Shown here piece by piece: positions 45,050-52,853 of a DNA stretch of 64,000 nucleotides. Source of the DNA: Actinomycetota bacterium. GTDB lineage: Bacteria > Actinomycetota > Acidimicrobiia > Acidimicrobiales > Ilumatobacteraceae. Position numbers and translations under genes: made by a program. Location of the stretch: assembly GCA_016870865.1 (NCBI GenBank), contig VGAC01000002.1, positions 89,792-153,791 of the forward strand, read 5' to 3'. How positions within the stretch are numbered: the first letter of the stretch is position 1; each line of letters begins with the position of its first letter. The notes below the pieces were generated by a model. It was given only the letters and a program-made list of their open reading frames with translations. It searched no databases and was not told the origin of the DNA.

Positions 45050-46258
45050 ATGAAGAACCGTCTACTAAAGAGGCTCGCGGTCGGTGCCGTGGCCCTGTCG
45101 CTCGTTGCCGCTGCTTGTGGTGACGACAGCGATTCGGGCGACTCCACCGCCGACACCACGGCCGCAACCGCCGACACCACGGCGACAAGTGACACCACCG
45201 CCGCCGCTGCCGAGGAGTGCACCGAGCCAACCAAGGTGAAACTGCAACTGCAGTGGTTCATCCAGGCACAGTTCGCCGGCTACTTTGCCGCGCAGGACCA
45301 GGGCTACTACGCCGACCAGTGCCTCGACGTCGAAATCGTCGAGGGTGGCGTCGACATCGTTCCCCAGCAGCAGCTGGCCGACGGCGCCGTCGACTTCGCA
45401 CTGTCGTGGGTTCCGAAGGCCCTCGCCAGCCGTGAGGCCGGTGCGGACATCGTGAACATCGCACAGGTGTTCCAGCGCTCGGGCACCCTGCAGGTGTCGT
45501 TCAAGGACAAGGCCATCACCTCGGCCGCGGACTTCAGCGGCAAGAAGATCGGTAACTGGGGCTTCGGCAACGAGTTCGAAATCTTCGCCGCTCTGACCAA
45601 AGCCGGTCTCGATCCCGCCAAGGACGTCGAGCTCGTTCAGCAGCAGTTCGACATGGCCGCGCTTCTCGCCGGTGACATCGATGCTGCCGAAGCGATGACC
45701 TACAACGAGTACGCACAGGTTCTCGAGGCGAAAAACCCCGACACTGGCGAGCTCTACAAGCCCGAAGACCTAAACGTCGTCTCGTACGAGGCTGAGGGTG
45801 TGGGCATGTTGCAGGACGCCATCTGGGCAAGCGGTGCGAAGTTGGCGAGCGACGAGGCCTACAAGGCCACCGCCATCAAGTTCGTTGCTGCTTCGCTCAA
45901 GGGCTGGGCCTACTGCCGCGACAACGCCGAATCCTGCCGCGACATCGTCGTAGCCAAGGGTTCCAAGCTCGGTGCCAGCCATCAACTGTGGCAGATGAAC
46001 GAAGTCAACAAGCTCATCTGGCCCGCCGCGGGTGGCGTTGGTGCTTTCGACTCCGCAGCCTGGGACCGCACTGCGGCCCTTGCCCAGGAGACGAAGAACC
46101 TGGAGGGCAAGACCGTGCTCACCAAGGCCCCTGACGCAGCGGCCTACACGAGCGACATCGTCACCGAGGCGCTCGCGCTCCTCGAAGCCGATGGCGTCGA
46201 CACCAAGGGCGGAAGCTACGCGCCGGTTGAGGTCACCCTCAACGAGGGCGGCAACTGA
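45050..46258 (+). CDS. NMT1/THI5-like ABC substrate-binding lipoprotein
   Basis: Lipoprotein of 402 aa: signal with lipobox SLVAAACGDD (Cys23), a Thr/Ala/Asp-rich linker (about 25-58), then a periplasmic-binding fold beginning KVKLQLQWFIQAQFAGYFAA, typical of ThiY/NMT1 proteins that bind pyrimidine or thiazole compounds. With the catabolic genes it suggests uptake of a pyrimidine or dihydropyrimidine. ATG 45050 follows a GGGGAGGA ribosome-binding site. It is the last gene of the operon. Confidence 0.9.
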   Translation: MKNRLLKRLAVGAVALSLVAAACGDDSDSGDSTADTTAATADTTATSDTTAAAAEECTEPTKVKLQLQWFIQAQFAGYFAAQDQGYYADQCLDVEIVEGGVDIVPQQQLADGAVDFALSWVPKALASREAGADIVNIAQVFQRSGTLQVSFKDKAITSAADFSGKKIGNWGFGNEFEIFAALTKAGLDPAKDVELVQQQFDMAALLAGDIDAAEAMTYNEYAQVLEAKNPDTGELYKPEDLNVVSYEAEGVGMLQDAIWASGAKLASDEAYKATAIKFVAASLKGWAYCRDNAESCRDIVVAKGSKLGASHQLWQMNEVNKLIWPAAGGVGAFDSAAWDRTAALAQETKNLEGKTVLTKAPDAAAYTSDIVTEALALLEADGVDTKGGSYAPVEVTLNEGGN

Positions 46259-46280
46259 TCAGCCCGATCGAATGACGACA

Positions 46281-46310
46281 AAGGGCCCGGGTCGTGCGAC
46301 CCGGGCCCTT
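46281..46310. terminator. bidirectional terminator between convergent operons
   Basis: A perfect 14-bp stem, AAGGGCCCGGGTCG (46281-46294) with its complement at 46297-46310, around TG, begins in A and ends in T runs on both strands. It separates the binding-protein gene from the convergent aminotransferase gene. Confidence 0.9.
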
Positions 46311-46329
46311 TTCGTATGTCGGGGTTCGT

Positions 46330-47685
46330 CTACTTGCCGGTGTAGTACGAGTCGGCAACGTTGAGCGCCTCGTCGACGATGGCGAGGCCGTCGCGCATCT
46401 CTTGGTCGGTGATGACGAGTGGCGGCACCACGTGCATGCGGTTGAAGTGCGAGAAAGGCCACAGGTTCTGGGCCTTGCAAGCCGTGATGACGTCGACCAT
46501 CGGCTTGTTGTCGGCTCCACCCGCGTTGAACGGCACCAGCGGTTCACGCGTGGCGCGGTCACGCACCAGTTCGATGGCCCAGAACACACCAAGACCACGT
46601 ACGTCGCCAACCGACGGGTGCTTGTCCTTCAACTTTTGCAGGGTCGGACCAACGATGTCGTTGCCAAGATGACGGGCGTGCTCGATGATTCCTTCTTCCT
46701 TGAAGATGTTGATCGAGGCGACTGCCGACGCACAGGCGAGCGGATGTCCGCTGTAGGTCAGGCCACCCGGGAACTGGCGCTCGCGGAAGGTGCCGGCGAT
46801 GCGATCAGAGATGATCACTCCTCCGAGGGGCACATAGCCGGAGTTGACACCCTTGGCGAAGCAGATCAGGTCGGGGGTGACGCTCCAATGGTCGACGGCG
46901 AACCATTCACCGCAGCGACCGAACCCTGCCATTACTTCGTCGCAGATCATCACGATGCCTGTGCGATCGCAGATCTCACGCACGCCCGCCAAATACCCGG
47001 GTGGCGGGACGAGGATGCCGTTCGTGCCGACAACCGACTCGATCATGATCGCAGCGATGTTGTTCGCTCCTTCGACCATGATGACGTCTTCGAGGTGCTG
47101 CAAGGCACGCTGCGACTCTTCGGCCTCGTTCTGCGAATGGAACTGCGAGCGGTAGGGATACGGGCCCCAGAATTTGACGATGCCCGGCATCGCGGGCTCG
47201 CTCGGCCACCGACGCGGGTCGCCCGTTGCCTGAATGGCAGCGGCAGTCGCTCCGTGATAGCTGCGGTACGTGGTGAGAATCTTGAGACGGCCCGTGTGCA
47301 AACGTGCCATCCGCATCGCGTTCTCGGTCGCCTCGGCGCCGCCGTTGGTGAAGAACACCATGTTGAGATCCCCGGGGGCGATCTCAGCGATCATGCGTGC
47401 GGCTTCGCTACGTGCATCGTTGGCATGAATCGGCGCAATGGTGCAGAGCCGGTCTGCTTGTTCCTTGATTGCAGCGACGAGTTTCGGATGCTGGTGGCCG
47501 ATGTTGACGTTGACCAACTGGCTCGAGAAATCGAGGTAGCGACGTCCGGCATCGTCCCAGAACCATGCACCCTCTCCCCCGGCCACCACGATCGGGTTGA
47601 TCAGGCTCTGCGCTGACCACGAGTGAAAGACGTGTTTTCGGTCGTTCGTGAATGCGTCGGAAGGACGCGTTTCGAGACTGGTCAT
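46330..47685 (-). CDS. class III omega-aminotransferase
   Basis: PLP-dependent aminotransferase of 451 aa. The internal aldimine lysine is in ICFAKGVNSGYVPLGG, the PLP phosphate site in FTNGGAEATENAMRMAR, and the Asp in MICDEVMAGFGR. DFSSQLVNVNIGHQHP is typical of taurine- and beta-alanine:pyruvate transaminases. It lies 9 bp after livF, so it is probably the last gene of the liv operon. A role converting beta-alanine or beta-aminoisobutyrate to the semialdehyde used by mmsA is an inference from the facing operon. Confidence 0.88.
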   Translation of the reverse strand: MTSLETRPSDAFTNDRKHVFHSWSAQSLINPIVVAGGEGAWFWDDAGRRYLDFSSQLVNVNIGHQHPKLVAAIKEQADRLCTIAPIHANDARSEAARMIAEIAPGDLNMVFFTNGGAEATENAMRMARLHTGRLKILTTYRSYHGATAAAIQATGDPRRWPSEPAMPGIVKFWGPYPYRSQFHSQNEAEESQRALQHLEDVIMVEGANNIAAIMIESVVGTNGILVPPPGYLAGVREICDRTGIVMICDEVMAGFGRCGEWFAVDHWSVTPDLICFAKGVNSGYVPLGGVIISDRIAGTFRERQFPGGLTYSGHPLACASAVASINIFKEEGIIEHARHLGNDIVGPTLQKLKDKHPSVGDVRGLGVFWAIELVRDRATREPLVPFNAGGADNKPMVDVITACKAQNLWPFSHFNRMHVVPPLVITDQEMRDGLAIVDEALNVADSYYTGK

Positions 47686-47694
47686 GCACTCAGC

Positions 47695-48411
47695 CTAGCG
47701 ACCGCCCAGGTAAGCGGCCCGCACGGCGGGGTCATCGAGAAGCTCGATGCCCTTTCCCATTTTCACAACGTTGCCCGTTTCCAGCACGTAGGCACGGTCG
47801 GCACGACGCAGTGCCTGGGCGGCATTCTGCTCGACCAGGAGGACCGTTGTCCCCTGCTGGTTGATCTCGGTGATGATCGAAAAAATCTGGGCGATCAGTT
47901 TCGGGGCGAGACCCATCGATGGTTCGTCGAGCAACAAGAGGCGCGGACGGCTCATGAGCGCGCGACCGATCGCAAGCATCTGCTGTTCGCCACCCGACAA
48001 GGTGCCCCCTAATTGTGAAGTGCGTTCGCGCAGACGCGGGAACAGTTGCATAACGCGCTCCATGTCCTCGTTCACTGCCACCGACTTTTGATCCACCCTG
48101 GCGTAGGCACCCATGTCGAGGTTCTCCCGCACGGTCATGCCGGGAAAGATGCCGCGGCCCTCGGGTGCCTGGCAGATGCCGAGCTTGACGCGCTGGTGCG
48201 AGGGCATGGTGGTGATGTCTTGGCCGTTGAACTTGATCGAACCGCCGATCACGGTACGCAGGCCCGAGATGGTGCGCATCGTGGTGGTTTTCCCCGCACC
48301 GTTCGCACCGACGAGCGTGACGATTTCACCCTCATTGACGCCGAACGAAACGCCCTTCAGCGCCTCGATTTTGCCGTAGGCAACACGGAGGTCGGTTACC
48401 TCAAGCAGCAT
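47695..48411 (-). CDS. livF: branched-chain amino acid-type ABC ATPase LivF
   Basis: ATPase of 238 aa: Walker A GANGAGKTT, LSGGEQQMLAIGRALM and Walker B LLLLDEPSMGLAP, with the LivF-typical CQAPEGRGIFPGMTVRENL. ATG 48411 gives the family length and overlaps livG by 11 bp; the frame from 48495 adds 28 unrelated residues. Confidence 0.9.
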   Translation of the reverse strand: MLLEVTDLRVAYGKIEALKGVSFGVNEGEIVTLVGANGAGKTTTMRTISGLRTVIGGSIKFNGQDITTMPSHQRVKLGICQAPEGRGIFPGMTVRENLDMGAYARVDQKSVAVNEDMERVMQLFPRLRERTSQLGGTLSGGEQQMLAIGRALMSRPRLLLLDEPSMGLAPKLIAQIFSIITEINQQGTTVLLVEQNAAQALRRADRAYVLETGNVVKMGKGIELLDDPAVRAAYLGGR

Positions 48412-49177
48412 CGTCGGGTACTCCCAGATAGGCGGCAATGACGTCGGGGTTGTCTCGCACCTCGGCAGGTGAACCGTTGGCAATGATCTTGCCAAAGTCG
48501 AGAACCACGATGCGATCGGTGACTCCCATGACCAGGCTCACGTCATGCTCGATCAAAAGCACGGTGTAGCCCTGCGCCCGGATCCTGCGGATGAGCTCCA
48601 TCAGTTCCTGCTTTTCGGCCGGGGTGAAACCCGCGGCCGGCTCGTCGAGGCATAGCAACCGCGGATTGGTGGCAAGCGCACGGGCGATTTCGAGGCGACG
48701 CTGGTAGCCATAGGGCAGATTGCGGGCGGCCTCCCCGGCGCGGTCGGCAATACCCATGAACGTGAGCAGCTCCATCGCCATGTCACGGCCCTCACGCTCT
48801 TCGCGGTGATGGCGGGGCGAGCCGATGAGTGCCCCACCCACACTCGTCTTGTGGTTCGCGTCGGCCCCGACCATCACGTTCTCGATGGCGGTCATGTCGG
48901 GAAAGAGTCGTATGTTCTGAAAGGTGCGGGCGATGCCGCGCTTGGTGATCTGGAAACGCTTGAGGCCGGCCAGCGGCTTGCCGTCGAAGGTGACGGTGCC
49001 ATGGGTTGCCGCATAGACCCCCGTGATCACGTTGAAACACGTGGTCTTCCCGGCACCGTTGGGGCCGATCAGACCGAGGATTTCGCCGCGCGCGATGTCA
49101 AACGTGACTTCACTCAATGCGGTGACGCCACCGAACTGCATCGTCAAGTTGTCGACGGAGAGGAGACTGTCAGCCAC
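48401..49177 (-). CDS. livG: branched-chain amino acid-type ABC ATPase LivG
   Basis: ATPase of 258 aa: Walker A GPNGAGKTTCFNVITG, the LivG-typical GIARTFQNIRLFPDMTAIENVMVG, and Walker B LLCLDEPAAGFTPAEKQELM. GTG 49177 (8-bp overlap with livM) is preferred; GTG 49195 is also possible and adds six residues. Confidence 0.88.
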   Translation of the reverse strand: MADSLLSVDNLTMQFGGVTALSEVTFDIARGEILGLIGPNGAGKTTCFNVITGVYAATHGTVTFDGKPLAGLKRFQITKRGIARTFQNIRLFPDMTAIENVMVGADANHKTSVGGALIGSPRHHREEREGRDMAMELLTFMGIADRAGEAARNLPYGYQRRLEIARALATNPRLLCLDEPAAGFTPAEKQELMELIRRIRAQGYTVLLIEHDVSLVMGVTDRIVVLDFGKIIANGSPAEVRDNPDVIAAYLGVPDDAA

Positions 49178-50291
49178 GGCCCGTCCCCGTTTCACCGAAT
49201 TGCGGCGTTCGTTGAGGTGGTTTCCAGTTGGCCAACCAGCGCTCCTTGCGGATTTTGCGTGGGATCAGACCCTGCGGACGGAACACCATCACGAGGACGA
49301 GCGCCACACCAAAGACGAACACGCGCTTGTCGGCAAAATTACGGAAGCGCTCGGGCATCCATGCAACGACAGCACCACCGAGGATGGCGCCCCACATGTT
49401 GCCGGTCCCGCCCAGCACAACGGCTGCGAGAAACAGGATCGACAACTGCAGGGGGAAGTTGCTGGGGTTGATGAAGCGCACCTTGCCTGCATAGAGCGTG
49501 CCAGCAAGACCACCAATGGCTGCACCAATCGCGAACGCCCACAACTTGAACTTGAAAGTGTTGACGCCCATCAGTTCGGCTGCATCTTCGTCCTCCCGCA
49601 CGGCGTTCCATGCGCGACCGACACGACTGTGCTCAAGCCGACGCAGAAAGAACACCACGACGATGATGATCGTGAGCCCGAGGAAAAAGTACGGCTTTGC
49701 ATCGAGGATGCCGAATTTGAGCGGGCCGATGTTCGGCGGCTTGGCAATCTTGCTGATGCCCCGGCTGCCACCCAGCCAGTCGGCGTTGTTCGCAGAGATC
49801 CGGATGATCTCGCCGAATCCGAGCGTGACAATCGCCAGATAGTCTCCGCGCAGACGCAACGTCGGCGTGCCGAGGACGACGCCGGAAATCATCGATACCG
49901 CGACCGCGATGGGTACGCACAACAACCATGGCAGGTTGGCGTGCTGGCTCGACAGAACGCCCAGCGTGTACGCACCGACCGCGTAGAAGCCGACGTATCC
50001 GAGGTCGAGGAGGCCGGCGAGACCGACCACGACATTGAGGCCGAGCGCGACGAGGACGTAGATCACCACCTTGTCGGTGATGACACCCTCGAAACTCGTT
50101 CCCGGTGTGTCCACCAACCAGCCCAGTAGCGGCACCTCGGGCCACCACGGCATGAGATACAACGAGACGACAAAGAGCGCAATGAGCGACCAACGCGCGA
50201 CCCTCGGCATGTCTCCGACGCGCTCACCGACGCCCGAGACCGTCCGGGCAGGCCTTGACGTGAGCTCCTTGAACGCGTCCGACAGACTCAC
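49170..50291 (-). CDS. livM: branched-chain amino acid-type ABC permease LivM
   Basis: Membrane protein of 373 aa with about ten helices. It has the LivM hallmarks LGLNVVVGLAGLLDLGYVGFYAVGAY, RLRGDYLAIVTLGFGEI and GRAWNAVREDEDAAELMGVN. GTG 50291 overlaps the livH stop by 4 bp; the longer frame is rejected. Confidence 0.9.
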   Translation of the reverse strand: MSLSDAFKELTSRPARTVSGVGERVGDMPRVARWSLIALFVVSLYLMPWWPEVPLLGWLVDTPGTSFEGVITDKVVIYVLVALGLNVVVGLAGLLDLGYVGFYAVGAYTLGVLSSQHANLPWLLCVPIAVAVSMISGVVLGTPTLRLRGDYLAIVTLGFGEIIRISANNADWLGGSRGISKIAKPPNIGPLKFGILDAKPYFFLGLTIIIVVVFFLRRLEHSRVGRAWNAVREDEDAAELMGVNTFKFKLWAFAIGAAIGGLAGTLYAGKVRFINPSNFPLQLSILFLAAVVLGGTGNMWGAILGGAVVAWMPERFRNFADKRVFVFGVALVLVMVFRPQGLIPRKIRKERWLANWKPPQRTPQFGETGTGRG

Positions 50292-51412
50292 ACGCGGGCC
50301 TTTGCCAGGGACTCGCCGAGGATACCCGTGGGTCGGAACATGAGCACGGTGAGCAACAAGACAAAGGCGATGACGTCCTTCCATTGACCGCCAAACAACG
50401 CCGCCCCGTAGTTCTCGCCCAGTCCGAGTACCAATCCACCGAGTAGCGCACCACGCAGGTTTCCGATACCACCCAGAACCGCCGCCGTGAACGACTTAAC
50501 CCCGAGAAGGAAGCCGATGTTGAAGCGGGTCTGGTCGTAGACAAGGGTGAACATCATTGCGGCCGCACCCGCCATCACACCCCCGAGAAGGAAGGTGACG
50601 AGAATTACGAAGTCGACATTGACACCGAGAATCCTCGCCGTTTCAACGTCTTGGGCAACGGCACGCACACCACGACCGAGGCGGGTGCGGTTCACGAAAA
50701 GCACGAGTGCGGTCAACATCAACAACGCGCCAACGATGACCAACACGTAGTCGATGCGCACATCGGTACCGAGAAACTCAAAGAGCACTCTTTTTTCGAG
50801 AACACGCGAGGTCTGGTATTGCTCACGGTCACGAGGGCCCCAAATGGCCACGGCTTCGGCAACCGCGGTGGACGCGCCGATGGCAGAGATGAGAAAAGCA
50901 AGGCGAGGCGCAGAGCGGCCGCGACGGAAGATCCGCAGGTAGAGAACCGCGAGAGGCGCCGTTCCGACGAGGCCGATGATGATGTTCGTTCGAGTGCTGC
51001 CCGTGAAGATGAGACTCACCGTGAATGCGCTCGCAAACGCCAGCACCACGGCACCAACGTGCTCACCCGACCCGCGCAACGGTCGGTACGCGACCCGTTC
51101 CAAAAGTACCGCCCCGGCACCCGACACGACCATGCCGCCTACGATGCAGGCGAGAAGGACCGCGACGAGGGTGATACCCGTGCGGTACGGATAATTTCCC
51201 TCCTCGATCAACGGGATTCCGATGAAGTTCGTTGCCGTTATGAGGGTCGCAAACGTGCCCACCATGAAGACTTCAGAGTGGGCGAAGTTGATGAGACGCA
51301 AAACGCCGTACACCAGGGTGTAACCGAGGGCCACGAGGGCGTAGATCGCCCCGAGGGCCACGCCAGTAACCGTGAGGTCCCAGAACGTTCGATAAATCAA
51401 CCAATCACTCAT
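50288..51412 (-). CDS. livH: branched-chain amino acid-type ABC permease LivH
   Basis: Permease of 374 aa: GVALGAIYALVALGYTLVYG and RLINFAHSEVFMVGTF at the N-terminus and FLLGVKSFTAAVLGGIGNLRGA near the C-terminus are diagnostic. It is somewhat longer than enteric LivH (about 308 aa) because of an inserted region around 150-215. It follows livK after a 115-bp gap that holds a terminator. Confidence 0.9.
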   Translation of the reverse strand: MSDWLIYRTFWDLTVTGVALGAIYALVALGYTLVYGVLRLINFAHSEVFMVGTFATLITATNFIGIPLIEEGNYPYRTGITLVAVLLACIVGGMVVSGAGAVLLERVAYRPLRGSGEHVGAVVLAFASAFTVSLIFTGSTRTNIIIGLVGTAPLAVLYLRIFRRGRSAPRLAFLISAIGASTAVAEAVAIWGPRDREQYQTSRVLEKRVLFEFLGTDVRIDYVLVIVGALLMLTALVLFVNRTRLGRGVRAVAQDVETARILGVNVDFVILVTFLLGGVMAGAAAMMFTLVYDQTRFNIGFLLGVKSFTAAVLGGIGNLRGALLGGLVLGLGENYGAALFGGQWKDVIAFVLLLTVLMFRPTGILGESLAKARV

Positions 51413-51459
51413 CAGTACCTTCCAGCCCCGGCCATCTTAGGAAAGAACCACAGACGCAA

Positions 51460-51491
51460 AACGGTCGGGGACCGAAGTCCCCGACCGTTTC
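51460..51491 (-). terminator. hairpin between livK and livH
   Basis: A 14-bp perfect stem (51460-51473 with 51478-51491) and CGAA/TTCG loop, followed on the minus strand by TTTT. It lies after livK and before livHMGF, so it probably lets livK be expressed at a higher level than the transporter body, a common arrangement for binding proteins. Confidence 0.8.
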
Positions 51492-51527
51492 AGGAAACGT
51501 TCCGCCACGTCAGTGGCGTGATCGATG

Positions 51528-52724
51528 TTACTCGATCAGACCCTCGACGACGATTGCGCCACCCTCGACCTTGTAGGAGTAGACGGCGTTGCCGGCGACC
51601 TCACCGGTCTCGTCCCACTTGATCTGCTTGGTAACGCCTGCGACGTCGTAGCTCTTCAGGAACGCGAGGACCGCGGCGCGGTCGGCGGCACCCGAAGCAA
51701 TGGCTGCGAGGAACGCGTTGGCCGAGTCGTACGCCTCAGCGGCGTAGGTCTGGGGCGTCTCACCGGGGAACTGCTCGCCGTAGGCGGCGGCAAACTCGGC
51801 GTTCGAGGCGCCATCCGAACAGGTGCAGGTGATGATCGAACCCTCAGCGGCCGGACCGGCGGCCTCGATGAAGCCGTTGTCCTTCACACCGTCGCCGAAC
51901 ACCAGTGTCGCTTCGACACCTGCGTCACGGAGCTGCTTGGCAAGCTTGCCTGCCTCTGCGTAGTAACCGCCGTAGAAGATCGCGGCCGGAGCAGCGTCCT
52001 TCATCTTCGACACGGCAGCCGAGAAGTCAGCGGCAGCCGGGTCGATCGAATCGGAGGCCACAACCGCGTCACCCAGACCCTCGCGAACGATGTCAGCGAT
52101 GCCCTTGCCGTACTCGGTCGCGTCGTCGATGACGCCAACGGTCGCAGCAGCGAGCTTGTTCTTGATGTAGGCCACGACACCGGGGCCCTGCTTGTCGTCA
52201 CCGGCGAGCGCACGGTGGAAGATCTTCCAACCGTTGTCGTTGAGTGCCTCGTTGGTGGCCGACGGGGTGATGATCGAAAGACCGGCCTCGTCGAACAGCG
52301 GGTTGACGGCCTTTGATTCACCCGAGAAAGCCGGGCCGACGATACCGAGAATGGAGGCATCTTCGATCGCCTGGGTGGCGAGTGCAGGTGCCTGGTCGGG
52401 CGAACCCTGCGAGTCGAACTCCTTCAGGGTCACCTGGCAACCCGCGTTGGCAGCGTTGAACTGCACAACAGCAAGCTCGGCACCCTTCTTGATGTTCTGG
52501 CCAAGGTTGCCAGCGTCACCCGAGAGTGCGCCAAAGAACGCAATCGAGGTCCCTTCGGCGCAGGTTACGCCGGCGGCAGCCGTGGTGTCAGCGGTCGCCG
52601 TGTCTTCGGCGGCGGCTGTGGTGTCTTCGGTCGAGCCCGTATCGTCGTCGTCGCCGCAGGCGACACCGACAACCGCGAGGCTCACCGCAAGTGCGGCAAC
52701 GCGCACCAGACGGGTCTTCTTCAT
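51528..52724 (-). CDS. livK: branched-chain amino acid-type ABC substrate-binding lipoprotein LivK
   Basis: Lipoprotein of 398 aa: signal with lipobox VGVACGDD (lipidated Cys), a Thr/Ala/Glu linker, then the periplasmic-binding domain (IAFFGALSGDAGNLGQNIKKG, GIVGPAFSGESKAVNPLF, FYGGYYAEAGKLAKQLRDAG). It would bind an amino acid or related compound for LivHMGF. ATG 52724 sits behind an AGGGGAGAG ribosome-binding site. Confidence 0.9.
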   Translation of the reverse strand: MKKTRLVRVAALAVSLAVVGVACGDDDDTGSTEDTTAAAEDTATADTTAAAGVTCAEGTSIAFFGALSGDAGNLGQNIKKGAELAVVQFNAANAGCQVTLKEFDSQGSPDQAPALATQAIEDASILGIVGPAFSGESKAVNPLFDEAGLSIITPSATNEALNDNGWKIFHRALAGDDKQGPGVVAYIKNKLAAATVGVIDDATEYGKGIADIVREGLGDAVVASDSIDPAAADFSAAVSKMKDAAPAAIFYGGYYAEAGKLAKQLRDAGVEATLVFGDGVKDNGFIEAAGPAAEGSIITCTCSDGASNAEFAAAYGEQFPGETPQTYAAEAYDSANAFLAAIASGAADRAAVLAFLKSYDVAGVTKQIKWDETGEVAGNAVYSYKVEGGAIVVEGLIE

Positions 52725-52785
52725 GTGTCTCTCCCCTTCATCAAACATCCCCTCGGGACGTTCGGCTTGTTTGCTAGTGGGGCCT

Positions 52786-52814
52786 ATGTTACGGGGCGTT
52801 ACACAGCCTCGCAA
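52786..52814 (-). promoter_or_regulatory. sigma70-type promoter of livK
   Basis: On the minus strand TTGCGA (52809-52814) and TAACAT (52786-52791) are separated by 17 bp, a good -35/-10 pair. Transcription would start near 52779, giving a leader of about 55 nt before livK. Confidence 0.6.
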
Positions 52815-52853
52815 GTGGTGCTTGCAGAATGCAGAAACCCGGGAGGGCAGAAA

